DNA of 64,000 nucleotides from Patiria miniata (GCF_015706575.1 NW_024037073.1:25278622-25342621), one strand, 5' to 3'; positions 29,929 through 41,613 are shown, numbered from the stretch's first letter. The notes: generated by a model not told the origin, from the letters alone. Made by a program: numbers and translations.

Positions 29929-31290
29929 GTTGGATATGGAGAACGATGAAGTTGAAAAGCACCTTGAGAACTTTATCAAGACTCACAAAAGAAATTAACA
30001 AATACTATGGTTAAGTACTGAAATCAATGCACCAATTGGCCTCCTCTTAAACTTGGTCTTTCTCTTCACAGTCATTCGAGTGAAGTCCATGCGTACATTC
30101 ATCAACATGTACTTATCCAATCTGGCTGTGGCTGACTTGCTCTTCCTTAAGACTCAATGTATATTTGTATTGTGTTCATCCGAAGTGTACAAAGCATTCC
30201 AGAGTGTCAATAAAACCCGGGACATACCGTTTTTTGTTTTACCATTTTGGATTTCCTCAAAAACAAAAACAGTAAACAACCCATTGACCGTTTTGTCGTT
30301 TACAGTTTTATAAAACGACAAACAGTATTAAGATAAATACAGTTTATCCATTTTATAAGTTTAGGAAAATTCATTATAGCACAACGATCCATTATTTTTG
30401 TTTTACAGTTTTACACAAATAACTTTGAAAAAACAGCAAAACGGTCAGTATGAATACACACTGTTTTTTTATTTTAGTGTCATAGTTAACAGTCCGTGGT
30501 GCATTTTGTGGCGGTGGGCAAGGGGGTGGAGGGGACCCTGCTTTACACGAGTGTTGGCTCGGCATATTTAATGCGTGGTGTGATTCCTGGTGCGGACCCT
30601 GACCCCCTTCTCATGCGATTCAGTTGGTGGGGCTTAAAGAGTTGCAAGCAAAAAATGGCGCTGGAAAACTGCAAGGGAGGGCATTACTTTTCACAATGGA
30701 TACAGGATGGTAAAGACGTTTGATGAAGTGCAGATATTTTGAAGGAAATGTAGTTTAAGTCGACACAGCTCTTCAATAGCTAATTCGCAAATTCTGTCGT
30801 GAGAACGAAAAATGTAAGGAAGGCCCAGGCAATGATCGATCCCAAGGATAAAAATAAAGCACTAACCGTTTAAAGCGCTTTCTACAATTAAAAACAACAA
30901 CAAAAAAGTATTTTTGTGTGTGTGACTTAATACCGTTTGACCGTTTCACAAAACTGTAAAACGACAAACGGTCAAAAGTTCGTTCGCTGTGTTTGTTTTT
31001 GAGAAAATCCAAAACGGTAAAACAAAATAACGGTATGTCCCGGGATTCAAATACATGTTTGTTGCTGTTTCTAGTTATTTTGTAGTGATCATAGCAGCTG
31101 AGAGATTCTCTGCAGTGCGCAATCCTCTGCATTCAAGGAAAAAGCCTCTAAATCTCGAGCAGCAAAGATATCAGCAGGACTCTGGGTGCCAACAATTATT
31201 GTTGGTGTGATTCCAATATTCTTGCCAGAGCTTTCTTTAAAGAATCATTTTTTGAATAATTTCGTTCACCCACACTACCTGTTTAGTAGC
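29929..31290 (+). pseudogene. Class A GPCR pseudogene split by a MITE
   Basis: A rhodopsin-type receptor relic. From an ATG at 29929 (MLDMENDEVEKHLENFIKTH) it has an in-frame stop after KRN, then TM1-TM2: APIGLLLNLVFLFTVIRVKS and MRTFINMYLSNLAVADLLFL, including the NLAVADLLFL signature of TM2. An 829-base MITE (30216-31044) then interrupts it. TM3 to TM4 resume at 31045: FKYMFVAVSSYFVVIIAAER, FSAVRNPLHSRKK, with ERF in place of the usual DRY, then a one-base frame change and AAKISAGLWVPTIIVGVIPI. TM5-TM7 are not convincing. The style resembles peptide-hormone receptors, but the ligand cannot be inferred. No introns are seen in this part. Confidence 0.75.
30216..31044. mobile_element. MITE inside the GPCR pseudogene, CCCGGGACATACCG ends
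   Basis: Inverted ends of about 95 bases: cccgggacataccgtttttt on the left and cggtatgtcccggg on the right. Matching continues inward (ttttggatttcctcaaaaac with gtttttgagaaaatccaaaa; gaccgttttgtcg with cgacaaacggtc). The element, 829 bases long, separates TM2 from TM3 of the receptor. A target duplication is not obvious. The body is non-coding. Confidence 0.85.
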
Positions 31291-31671
31291 CACTCTTGCT
31301 TTGTACATCTTGGTAGTACTGTAGTTAAAGTGTGCAAGCAATCAGCACAGTTGCCAAATTGTCCCAAGCAAGCAGGCAAGCTCTCCTCTGTATGGTTATC
31401 ATCAATACTGCCAATTTTTTTTCATTCTGAACTCACTGAACGCTTCAGCTGCAATTATTTATACTCTGGGAACAACTTATACTTTGCCTGCCCAAGCTAT
31501 TGAATATCTAAAACTTGCAGAAAATCTTCAGACTTATCAATAGCTCAATTAATTCCCTCGTCTACAGTGCTGACTAACGCTGACTATCGTGCAGCTGTAG
31601 TCAAGGCTTTCTCATTCCTCAAACTGTGCTGTCGTTATAAGATGGAATTTTTGCGTCGGGGTGATATAATC
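31291..31671. other. No recognised feature
   Basis: Sequence downstream of the GPCR relic. It may contain decayed receptor sequence, but no transmembrane signature could be assigned. Confidence 0.35.
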
Positions 31672-31846
31672 AAATTAGGTTTTGCCCTGCACCAACGTTT
31701 TTAAACACTGTATACTCAGTGTATTACCTCCCGAGTGAAAGTTGGAAAAAATCACTCGGGTGGGACTCCAACCCACGACCTCCTGCTTTCTAGTGCAGAT
31801 GTCTTACCACTCGCCACCGAGCTAACGGGATCGGGTGGCCGGTTCG
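31672..31846 (-). mobile_element. tRNA-derived SINE, full length, reverse orientation
   Basis: In reverse it has the full order of the SINE at 14920: body (caaattaggttttgccctgc, aacactgtatactcagtgta, ttacctcccgagtgaaagtt) then the tRNA-like head, with B-box complement gggactccaacc and A-box complement ccaccgagcta. The head is followed by cgggatcgggtggccggttc, matching the 5' flank of the other copy. Confidence 0.8.
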
Positions 31847-31904
31847 AATCTGATGTACATAGCGGCAGGTACCGCATAAACTACATGTATTATAAGATGG
31901 AATT

Positions 31905-31960
31905 TTCTGTTCGAACCGGCCATCCGATCCCGTTCTCGGTGGTCGAGTGGTAAGACATGT
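31905..31960 (+). mobile_element. SINE head fragment
   Basis: The sequence gttcgaaccggccatccgat, cccgttctcggtggtcgagt, ggtaagaca repeats the 5' head of the SINE family on the plus strand, facing the copy at 31672-31846. After about 31960 the similarity ends. Confidence 0.65.
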
Positions 31961-32205
31961 GCTGTCGTTGCTTCCCAAGACGGAATCGCAGCCAGGGAAG
32001 CAGATTGAGCTTCATGTGATTCCACATGCAGGCAGAAAATGACCAAGAGCACCATGCTGCCAGGCCAAGCGGCAGCAAGCCACCAAGCCAAGGGCATGTA
32101 CAACACACAGCGAGTCAGCAGTCACTGGAAAGCTGTCAAGAACAATGTTCCTTTTTCTCAGTGCTTGCACACGCGGTACATAACGCATTGATATTCGTGT
32201 ATGAG

Positions 32206-33001
32206 GCAACTTTCTCTCAGGAGGTAAAGCCCCTGTCACACTGTCTGTGATCTTATGTGCGCTCTTACTGCTGCGTCCTGAAAAATAGCTGGGGTGCAAA
32301 AACAACTACTAGATCGCAGCAACAACTACATACAAGTTGCCAGATGGGCCCCGGAGGGTCTTAATGGTCTCCGATGAGTGCCAAGATCTTTGAACATGCC
32401 CAAAACAATCGCAACACCTCTACGCTCTGGCCAAGGCGCCGCAATGACGCAACTCGAGGGGCTGTGCGAGCGTGAATCGTGCGACATTGAAGTGGCATTG
32501 AGGCAGCCTAGGGGCAAGACAGTTGATGTACATGTAGTCTCCATGAGAAAGTAACTTGACTGCGATGAACTTGTAGAATAATTTGAAACTGGACTGTGAT
32601 TACCGTTTTGTCGTGGTATTTATACAGCGCAAGTGACGTCACATGAGCGTATTTTGGTCTAATAGAGAGCGCGACGCGAGGTATTAGGACGTATCAACAG
32701 CGAGCAGAGCGTAGTGTGAGCGCAGTAACAGCGCAGCGGCAGCGACTAGATAGAGTAATTGAGCTTGACAGGGGCGCATAGAGAGCCAGTTGAGCGCATC
32801 GTAAGCGTGGGGAGGGCACAGTATGAGCGTCAGAAAATTGTCATTTTCTTGCGTCCTCGCTGCGATTGTTAATTTATGAAATATTTTTGGTCGCCGTAAG
32901 GTCTCCTATGAGATCGCATATAATGTGACAGGCCCTTAACACACTGAGTAAACAGTGCATATACGTCGGAGAAGGGCAAAACCTAATTTTCATCTGCAAA
33001 A
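32206..33001 (+). mobile_element. SINE body split by a MITE
   Basis: The left piece ggcaactttctctcaggagg (32206-32224) and the right piece cacactgagtaaacagtgca, tatacgtcggagaagggcaa, aacctaatttt (32940-33000) are consecutive parts of the SINE body. The MITE at 32228-32936 sits exactly between them. Confidence 0.8.
32228..32936. mobile_element. MITE with TAA target duplication, inserted in a SINE
   Basis: The ends agcccctgtcaca and tgtgacaggccct are inverted repeats. TAA flanks both sides (32225-32227 and 32937-32939), and the undisturbed SINE has a single taa at that site (gggaggtaacagactgag), which fixes the borders. A 3 bp TWA duplication is typical of PIF/Harbinger elements. The 709-base body is non-coding, with GC-rich gcgagcagagcg-like stretches. 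Confidence 0.85.
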
Positions 33002-33176
33002 ATTCCATCTTGTGATTGGCGCATATTACCGTGAAACGCCTTACTGGTAACGAGAAAACATTCACAGCATATTATCAAGAATAGAAAAGTATTTTACTTT
33101 AAAGTAGGGAATTGTCAATACTTCCTGTGTCATTAGTAATGTGCAGGACCAGAACAGTTTGCAACCAACTGTCAGT

Positions 33177-33361
33177 GTCACATTCCCTGGTTTGCCCCTC
33201 CCCAAGAAATATGACCATCAGAAGTCTGGTACACCCGTCACACAAAATAAATTGTCACAAAAAATAAAATGTCAATTCACTTGACAATTTATTTTGTGTG
33301 ACGGTGTTCCAGACTACTGAGGGTTATATTTCTTGGGGAGGAGCAAACCAGGGAATGTGAC
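33177..33361. mobile_element. Foldback hairpin of 185 bases
   Basis: Two arms of about 80 bases are near-perfect inverted copies: gtcacattccctggtttgcc with caaaccagggaatgtgac, tccccaagaaatatgacc with ggttatatttcttgggga, gtcacacaaaataaattgtc with gacaatttattttgtgtgac. The loop is about 20 bases. This may be a small foldback element; an RNA from either strand would form a long hairpin. Confidence 0.75.
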
Positions 33362-33568
33362 AAATGGGGGCTCATCCGGGAAATGAAAAAACAAATTGAG
33401 AAAAGCCAGTAGTCTCAGGTGTGTGGTAATACACGATAGATGTTCAAGGTGGTTTATGGAAGCCCTTGCTAGGCAGCGTGCATTGAGAAGCCCAAATTGC
33501 GATGCCTATAGACAGATTGTCATGTCATGTTGGCGATTATGTAACGTGCACTAAGTCACAAGGAATCA
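33362..33568. other. No recognised feature
   Basis: Short stretch between the hairpin and the 3' end of the LINE. No target-site duplication of the LINE could be verified because its 5' border is uncertain. Confidence 0.35.
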
Positions 33569-36500
33569 AGTTTTTTTTTCTTTCTTTTTTTCTGTTTTAT
33601 TCAAAGATACAATCACAATTAAATAACAATAATCTATGTACATGTACAGTTAATCGTCTGCTCTATAGGTACTAATGAATTACACACAACAAAACATTCT
33701 AACAAAACAGTTTACTCGACATGACGAAGCTGCAGTTCCTGCCCAAAAAGGATGATAAGGTTGGAATACTGGCCAAATTTAAAACGACTCACTGTTTGTT
33801 TACCTATATTAATTAAAGTATTCAGAAACCGATAACTATTGTATGTTTCCCCGACTCCGAAAAGAATATTTTCCACGGACAGACTGATCGATTTGCCATA
33901 CTTAATGTACATGTAGATGCAGCAATCTTTTCGATTTCGTTCCAAAGGGTTTTACCATTTTACACGACCAAAAAAGTGTTCAATGTAATCAATACTATCA
34001 TGACAAAATGTACAATTTTCTGAATCACTCTTCTTCCTTTGCAAAGCCAGACTTGCGTGGGTAACAGTTATGAATGATTTTCCAATTGATTGAAAAGGAC
34101 TTACTGTCTGGACAGCAATAGTTGAGCCTCTTCCATATTACATCCCAAACAAAGTTATGAGTGGGGAATTTGTTTTTCCAAAATGTCTCTGCTATGGGTG
34201 TAGTGAATTTTGTGTCAGTAATTTCTTCCTTATGCGCTTCATATTCATCTTAATTAGCTCATTTCGAACATCAATATTAATGTTACCAATCGTTTCTTTG
34301 GAAAGTTGTTTCCATTCCACGGGAAGGGAATTAATGACAATATAATATTCCAGTAAGTAGTTACCGTTGTTGCCAATGATTTGCCTAATCTGATCAGGGG
34401 TCATGAAATTACCGTGGTTGTCATAAAGATGATAAACGTAAATGACACCAGCTGAGATCCACTTTTTCAGAAAAATCGGTTTACCCTTGAATTTGACTGC
34501 ATGGTTATTCCAAATTCTTTGCTTCGCAACTTCAGTAATGTCTGCAGCCTCTGCCCGGGTTGACTTCCAGCCAAGACAAAATGATGTTCTTATAGAAGGG
34601 CGCAAGGTTATTCAGATCAGAACAGCAGAGCAAATCTTTGGCACTACAGTTACTGTGAAATACAGAGAGATCTGGACCAAGTTTATCAAATTCAAACAAA
34701 GCACAATTCTTCCAAGGAAGGATATCATCATTGGCTAGTCTTTTTAACCATTTCAAATGCAAGGTGTTAATAACACTTTTCACATCAATCATATTCAAAC
34801 CACCTTGGTCATATGCACCTACTATAGTGTTTCTCTTAACCTTCTCGCTTCCACCCCAAACAAATTTGAAAATACATGAATTAACCTGCTTTTGAATAGA
34901 CTCAGGAACAATGAGTGATAAAGCTGGGTAGAGAATCTGCGAGAAAAGCAATGATTTCACTATGATGATTTTACCTTTCATAGTAAGTTTTCTCATGGCC
35001 CACATTTTCAAAATTTTCCTCATTTTGGCTAGTCTCCGTGTCCACTTCTGCTCAATGTCTTGAGCTGGAGTGAAGCTAGAGAACACAATACCCAAGGTGG
35101 TGATTTCTGACTTCCAAATAACATCAATAGGGTGGTCCAGTCTTGTTCTATTTCTACCAATCCACATAGCCTCTGTCTTATTTTTGTTGAGTGACAGGCC
35201 TGACACAGATTCAAATTCTTCTAAAATACTAAATACAGGACTAAAAGAATTATCATTACCGAGAAAAAGTGTCATATCATCTGCGTACTGAGTGAGGGTG
35301 ACTGTATTGATAGGATAATCCCTCTTTGGCAATGAAATACCTGTAATTAATGGACTCTGCTTGATCTTAGCCACTAATATTTCCACACCAAGTATAAAGA
35401 GTAAAGGCGGGAGTGGACAGCCTTGCCGTACTCCTCTGTGGAGATTGAAATAACCTGAGACCCATCCATTATTGATGATACAGCTCATGGAATCATTGTA
35501 CACAGTACTAGTCCACTTTCTCAAGGAAGGGCCAAAGTTCATGTACTTCAGGACTCTCATTAAGTACTTCCTATCAATACAGCCAAAAGCCTTTTTAAAA
35601 TCCAATGAAAGCATGAAACCTGGAATGTTACACTTTTCACACTGGCGAATAATGTCTTCCATGAGTCTGATGTTTTCGCCAATGAATCGACCTTTCATGA
35701 ATCCCGTTTGGTCTGGGCTAATAAGTGAAGGTAGAACATGGCGAATTCTTGATGCAAGGACTCTTGTGGCTATCTTATACATGTAATCAATATTCAGAAG
35801 CGAAATCGGTCTCCAATTGTTTAGTGAACGTACATCCCCTTTCCCTTTGTACAACAATGAGATTAATCCCCTCTTCTGCGACACTGACAGTTCTCCATTG
35901 TCATAGGCTTCATTTAAACTGTCAACAACAATTGGCCCAATCACGTTCCAGAAGGTGACATAGAATTCCTTTGTAAGGCCATCCAGCCCAGGGCTCTTGT
36001 CATTGGCCATTTCCCCCAAGGCATCAGTACACTCATCAAGCATAATTTTGCCCTCACAAGTAAGTTTTTCATCCTCAGAGAGGTGTTCTATGTCACAATC
36101 ATTCACGAATTCAGCAAATTTTAAGTCAACATCTTTGACAATTGGTGAATACAGACGTTCATAGAATTTGACCTGTTCTTCTAAAATATCATCCTGATCT
36201 TGGAATTGCACACCTTGGTCATTCACCAGAGTGCAAAAACTTCTGCGTTTGGCATTACACTTTTCCAGGTTCAAAAAATATTTTGTATTTTTTTCTCCTT
36301 CCTCAAACCATCTCGTCTTAGATCTTATTCTAGCCCCTTTTGACTCATATTCAGATGCAACATTATACTCCAGATTGAGCTTGTCAAATGTACTGAGATT
36401 CTGAGGCGAGGGATTATCTGACAGGTTTTTACAGCTCTGAAAAAGTTTCTGCTCCAGAAATTTTAACCTATTCTTGCGCAGCATTTGTTTCTCTCTGCAA

Positions 36501-36700
36501 AACTGGATTGTGAAACTGCGAATCTTGTTTTGACAGAAATCCCAGAATATCCTCTTCGACAGTTCATGCTTCAAGCTCAAACTAGAGATGTCATCCAAGA
36601 GTTGTTGGATACATGTGATATATCGGGTGTCCTCTAAAACGCTGTTATTCATTTTCCAGTAACCTGTTGTTGCTTAAGTTCAGTATTTCTGGAATCTCCC
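33569..36700 (-). mobile_element. L1/Tx1-type LINE, copy B, with 3' end and poly(A)
   Basis: Same element as 1-2660 but with its 3' end visible. On the minus strand the C-terminal ORF2 region (33712-34070) contains a CxxC-type knuckle (ENCTFCHDSIDYIEHFF), then a short 3' UTR, an AATAAA-like signal near 33596-33602 and an A-rich tail at about 33569-33595. The 5' end is near 36700 and lacks a recognisable endonuclease, so the copy is 5' truncated at roughly 3.1 kb. The poly(A) tail fits the L1 style of retrotransposition. Confidence 0.85.
34532..36652 (-). CDS. LINE ORF2 reverse transcriptase, copy B (frame ends early)
   Basis: A 706-residue ORF with all RT blocks of the L1/Tx1 group: NDKSPGLDG at 217-225, NNWRPISLLN at 278-287, DQTGFMKGR at 314-322, LDFKKAFG at 350-357, RGVRQGCPL at 406-414, YADD at 456-459. 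It ends at VNPGRGCRHY because two bases present in copy A (about 523-525) are absent here; the natural continuation (RAEAADITEVAKQRIW) sits in another frame at 34192-34560. A second one-base difference lies near 34217, and the C-terminal knuckle region is in a further frame with a stop. The start methionine follows ATTGYWK, with an in-frame TAA just upstream, so the true 5' coding part is lost. Confidence 0.88.
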   Translation of the reverse strand: MNNSVLEDTRYITCIQQLLDDISSLSLKHELSKRIFWDFCQNKIRSFTIQFCREKQMLRKNRLKFLEQKLFQSCKNLSDNPSPQNLSTFDKLNLEYNVASEYESKGARIRSKTRWFEEGEKNTKYFLNLEKCNAKRRSFCTLVNDQGVQFQDQDDILEEQVKFYERLYSPIVKDVDLKFAEFVNDCDIEHLSEDEKLTCEGKIMLDECTDALGEMANDKSPGLDGLTKEFYVTFWNVIGPIVVDSLNEAYDNGELSVSQKRGLISLLYKGKGDVRSLNNWRPISLLNIDYMYKIATRVLASRIRHVLPSLISPDQTGFMKGRFIGENIRLMEDIIRQCEKCNIPGFMLSLDFKKAFGCIDRKYLMRVLKYMNFGPSLRKWTSTVYNDSMSCIINNGWVSGYFNLHRGVRQGCPLPPLLFILGVEILVAKIKQSPLITGISLPKRDYPINTVTLTQYADDMTLFLGNDNSFSPVFSILEEFESVSGLSLNKNKTEAMWIGRNRTRLDHPIDVIWKSEITTLGIVFSSFTPAQDIEQKWTRRLAKMRKILKMWAMRKLTMKGKIIIVKSLLFSQILYPALSLIVPESIQKQVNSCIFKFVWGGSEKVKRNTIVGAYDQGGLNMIDVKSVINTLHLKWLKRLANDDILPWKNCALFEFDKLGPDLSVFHSNCSAKDLLCCSDLNNLAPFYKNIILSWLEVNPGRGCRHY

Positions 36701-37324
36701 CTCACAAACGCACTTGCGCTAGGATTAGTTTGACAGTGCTTGTATTGTTCTTGTTCATAGGGCTATCTAGCTCAATCTGCAAGTCTGGAAGTAACAGAAC
36801 GAACCGACGAAGAAACAGGGCAAGAAATACAAAAAGTTGCTGGGTGCATAACCAAAAAGTCATCGCTATCAGGCCTCGATCTTTACCGCGGTACCGCGGC
36901 CACCGCGACCAAGGCCGCATGCCCTTCCAACTTGGCCGCAATGCCCCTTCAAAAAATACACACGTCGCGGCCAACTTGGCCAGCGTGCCCTTTTGTCATG
37001 TTTGTATTTTACCTCTGCATGTCCCGTCATGACAATCACACATCACAGATATTGTGAAGAGGATCTGTGCATACAAACACCATTCAACAAATGTCTAGTC
37101 GCGGCGAAAATAATACACGTCTTTTAATAGTTATCGTTGTGGTATTCGTAACTACGTACACACGCGCGTCATCTCATACCCCCGGTACACCATAACCCAG
37201 CGCAGCCCTTCCCGATCTCCTGGCTATGGCCCAACATACGGCGCGGTGCCACTGTACGATGTACCGTACATTATGCACATTATGCCATTGCAACAACCGC
37301 TAACCGGAGCGTAATTATCATAAT

Positions 37325-37729
37325 ACACTAACCCTAACCCACCTCACTCCTCCAAAATCCTCCTGGCGGTTTTGGAGGATTCTAGAGGATTGAGGATGAA
37401 TGGTGATTGAAGCACATGAGGATTTTGGAGGATTGAGGATGAATGGTGATTGAAGCACAAGAGGATTTTGGAGGATTGAGGATGAATGCATTTTGAGGCA
37501 GGACTGTCTGATGATTTTGAAGGATTTGGAGTTGGTTATCCTTCATTTAAACACGAGTGCAAAATTTTGGGATGAGGAGGATTTTGGAGGATTGAGGATG
37601 AATGCATTTTGAGGCAGGACTGTCTGACAATTTTGAAAAATTTAGACGGAGTTGTAAAAAATTTTGGAGGATTTTGGAGGATTGAGGATGGTTGTAAGCA
37701 ACAAGGGCCTAGGGGGTTAGGGCTAATAT
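37325..37729. mobile_element. TIR element with G-rich minisatellite (copy B)
   Basis: Same element as 3284-3688, with identical end structure (ctaaccctaaccc on the left, gggttagggcta on the right) and the same tandem gaggattttggaggattg units. Confidence 0.55.
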
Positions 37730-38759
37730 ATTCAACTACCAGGAAAACCTTGGCGTTGATTGGTCAATATTGCAACGTTAATATCACATGTATTTTCACG
37801 TGACTGACATATTGTGCGGGCAAGTTGTCAAGTTGATGATTGCAGTGAAATCTGTTCAATGACGTGTTTGTTTTCAATCAATTTTTTAGAACATTTTTAT
37901 GTCTTTCTGCACCACGAAAGGTACAGAAAATAGCCCCAAAAATGTTAACACAAATGGTGTAAGGCCGACACGATACTTAAAAAATGGAGGAATCGCCGCA
38001 GTGGACAAGTGACTGTCGTCATGTTTACCGCATGCCACGCCTGCTAACAGTGCTATTTGGGTGCCTAAGTTTGAAGATTCCAGATCAACATTAGTCAATG
38101 TTATCTTACAGAAACATCAACTGTATTATTTTAACTGTATGATATTACGAAGAAAGCGATTAATTTAAAAATTTGATCAGAACATTAAAAGCTACAAGCG
38201 ATAAAGCGAAATCGGAAACGAAGCTCTTTGAACATGGTGTACATTTGTACAAGAACTGAATACTCTTGATTGTTTATGTGACCTAGAAAATAGGCGTGTA
38301 TACAATGGCTGTAAATAAATGTAAATTAAAGGTATTGAAATGATTGACCTTGGTGCCCCCTTGAGTTGGCCTTGGTGCCCTGTGGAATTTTGATGAGGGC
38401 AAGGCCAAAGTGGCCTGCCCCTTTTTTGCCCAAGATCGAGGCCTGCACTATGCGAATGTGCAGGTCAAATAGGAGAAAATTTGAAACTGTCTTGTGGGCA
38501 TGAAGTCCCCATGATTAGTGTCACATGTACAATCAGTAATCAAATTCCAGTAGGGCATCGAAACGGTTAATTACGGTTCTGCGTGATAGCTGATGTAGTA
38601 CGGTTTTCGTCAAACAGAGTTTAGTAGAAGGAACAAATGTTGGAGCCAAAACAAAAGTGTGTTCTTCTAGACAGTACACGGAATGTTTCAGTCGCGCGTA
38701 TTGAAATAGATTCGCTGTATTTTGTAGGAACCGTGAATGCATAGTGTATGCCAAATCCC

Positions 38760-40640
38760 TTGTACGATATTATAGGGAACATAACAGGTGTTAAAGACCC
38801 ACGTGATCCTGATCCCAGTTGGTCAGGTAAACGAAATGACACACCGGAACAGAAATGCCAAAGCCCTCGCGACGAGAAAACAGCTGCAGTTGAGACAAGA
38901 GCGCAAAAGCTAAAGAAAGTCACGAACTTGCATCATCTTAAAGTTCCCGAAGTGCAAAATCTCTCGGAATCTCGTACGTAAATAATTAAATCGCAACATG
39001 AACATCCGTTGTTGGAAAAGCTATTGACCCTCGGGGAAACACGTCAAAGCCGACGAACGGGTAAGGAAAACGAAACTAGGTATTTCGTCTCGGACGGATT
39101 ACTCTACCATGAATTCGCTTCACCGTCGACAGAAAAAATTGTGTAATCACACAGTTGGTACTCCCAAAGAAAATGCACTCAAAGGTATTGAAGCATGTAC
39201 ACAATTCCACCATGGCAGGGCATCTTGGTATCAAGAAAACAAAAGACTGCGTACTTGCAAGGCGACATCAGAAGATACTGCGTTTCCTGTGACATATGCC
39301 AAAGAACGGTCGCGAAAGGTCGTGTCGGCACGGTTACTCTACATGTAGGTAGAATACCTTTAATTGATACGCCGTTTAGACGAGTAGCCGTAGACTTGAT
39401 AGGACCAATTCACATTCTGACTTTGGTCGACTATGCAACGCGCTATTCGGAAGCCGTAGCCCTATTGAAACAGAACGCGTAATGGAAGCGTTGTTTGAAA
39501 TCTTCACTCCAATGATCTAAATGAAATGCTATCAGGTATGGGCGCACAATTCACCTCCGATCTAATAAAAGAAATACGCAGACTTATGTCAATGAAACAA
39601 CTGCAAACTACACCCTACCATCCAATCTGTAATGGACTGTTAAGGCGCATGTGCAGTGAGAGACCGCGTGATTGGGATCGGTATATCCCTGAGCTGTTGT
39701 TCGCATATTGAGAATCTCCGCAAGAGAGCACAGGCTACTCTCCCTTTGAGCTCATGTACAGTACGGTTGTTCAGTACGAGGTCCTCTTACTATCCTCAGA
39801 GAGTTATGGACTGGAGAAAAATTAGATAAAGAGGTAAAGACAACTTACCAGTATGTCATAGACTTGTGTGAACGGCTAGAGTCTACTTGCGAACTAGCTT
39901 GAGAAGAACTCGCGAAGTCCAGTACTAGCTATAAGAAATACTACGACGCGCGTACTTGAGATCAAAAGTTTGATACCGGTCCCCAAGTATTAGTTGTCCT
40001 GCCAACTGACGCGAACAAATGACTCATGCAATGGAAAGGGCCATTTCCTGTATTACGGAAAGTTGCACAACACGACAACTGTATTGAGATGAACAGTAAG
40101 CCACACACATTTCACGCAAATCTCCTCAAAAAGTACATAGTTCGATTCACTCTGTTACCTTTCAGAACGGTAAATGCACCGGCTACTTTCATACGCATGA
40201 TGAGAAAATTGCTGGAAAACATACAGCATGTCGTGAATTTCATTGATGATATTCTAATATATCGAAACAATTCAAGATGTTTTGAACCCCTTGCGCAAGG
40301 CAAATTATGGCCGGATATGATTTCCTTGATTTTCTAGGGCACATTGTAGGAAACGGTGTTGTAAAGCCACAGACGGAAAAGATCACAAAAATCCTGAATG
40401 CATCTTGTCCACGAATGAAAAAGGAAGTTCGATCACTTATAAGCCTTGTTAATTACTATTGCAAATTCATTCCGAACTTTTCCGATCTGACTAAGAAAGG
40501 AAAACCAAATCATGTGAAATGGGAAGAGGCACAGGAACATGCATTGAGCACGCTGAAAGCGCCACTTGTATCTGCGCCCATCATGCATCTGCCAGATCAC
40601 AGCAAATCTTACATTCTTGGTTCAGAAATACTTGAAAATG
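38760..40640 (+). mobile_element. Ty3/gypsy-like retrotransposon pol fossil (copy B)
   Basis: Duplicate of the fossil at 4735-6600 with the same parts in the same order: pre-integrase stretch, integrase, then partial reverse transcriptase. No LTRs were seen. It is broken to a similar extent. Confidence 0.8.
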
Positions 40641-41455
40641 ATCGTCTAGGCAAATGGATTACAAAACTGCATACTTATGTACACGTTAAATGTTACTTGA
40701 ATGAGGTTTTTGTGTGCGTTTCAATGAGCAAGTTTGTTTTTAAGCTTTGTCTGTGTGAAAATATACATGAGTTGGCACAAACATCTACATTTGTACATTT
40801 GTACAGTATAACCCTACATTTTCCACTGCAGATATTTAAAGTGTTTGAAACAGATTTTGAGGTTTTTAGTTGATGAAGGGTTACGATGCTCCAGGCTTTA
40901 AAATACTTTTAAGAAAGTGCCAAGTTCCATATTCATGAGCAATACAGTGATGTCATGAGCTGGAACTTCAGTGTCACTGCTGTTTAAGGACGGAAAGTTA
41001 CAAAGTGTTCTGGTTGAGGTTGATGTGACTGTTTGTTCATTGTGCACGAGGCACAGGCAGTCAGTCAGATACTTTAACAACACACTGCAATGCAATGAAT
41101 TTTAGTTTCACAAGTTACACAGAAAATCACAAAGCTGTAAATGTAAAATACCTAAAGCGATATCACAGCAACGGAAGAAACAACTATTAAAGTGTACGGG
41201 CATTGTAAAAAGTGCACTGGAAAAAAGATTACAACTTTCTACATGTACATGCAGTTTACCATTACTTTCATATAGACATGAGGCTAGGATATTTCCAGGT
41301 TTTAGTGAAATTCATCCAATTGCCTTTAAATTCTGTTAAACAAAATTACAAAAAGACCCTGAGAAATCTTCACCATGGAAAACATTATAAACTCTTAACA
41401 GAGCACAAACTGTATTATCATTATCGAGAGTTGAAAGCATAGAGAGCAAACTCAC

Positions 41456-41613
41456 CGCAAATCCAAAATATCTTGGGAGGTTTTGGATCTCAATCTTGAA
41501 GATCTCTGAGGTGAAGTGCTGTTGCGTCAGATAGTGATAAGGATCCGTCATGGCAGCCCCAGTCACCGGTACGTCAGAGGTGCTGGTGGAATGGTTATCT
41601 TGTGGGTCAAGAC
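41456..41613 (-). CDS. TRMT2A: TRMT2A-like exon 2 (copy B)
   Basis: Same exon as 7416-7573, with the same acceptor, gtgag donor and FTSEIFKIEIQNLPR block. In contiguous copy B the next exons should lie to the left (below 41456). Neither the LINE and gypsy region nor the unique spacer to 27213 shows an RRM or methyltransferase exon that I can recognise. Confidence 0.75.

Noticed and set aside
30773-31132. 119-codon minus-strand ORF
   Set aside because: It is antisense to the MITE and the GPCR relic.
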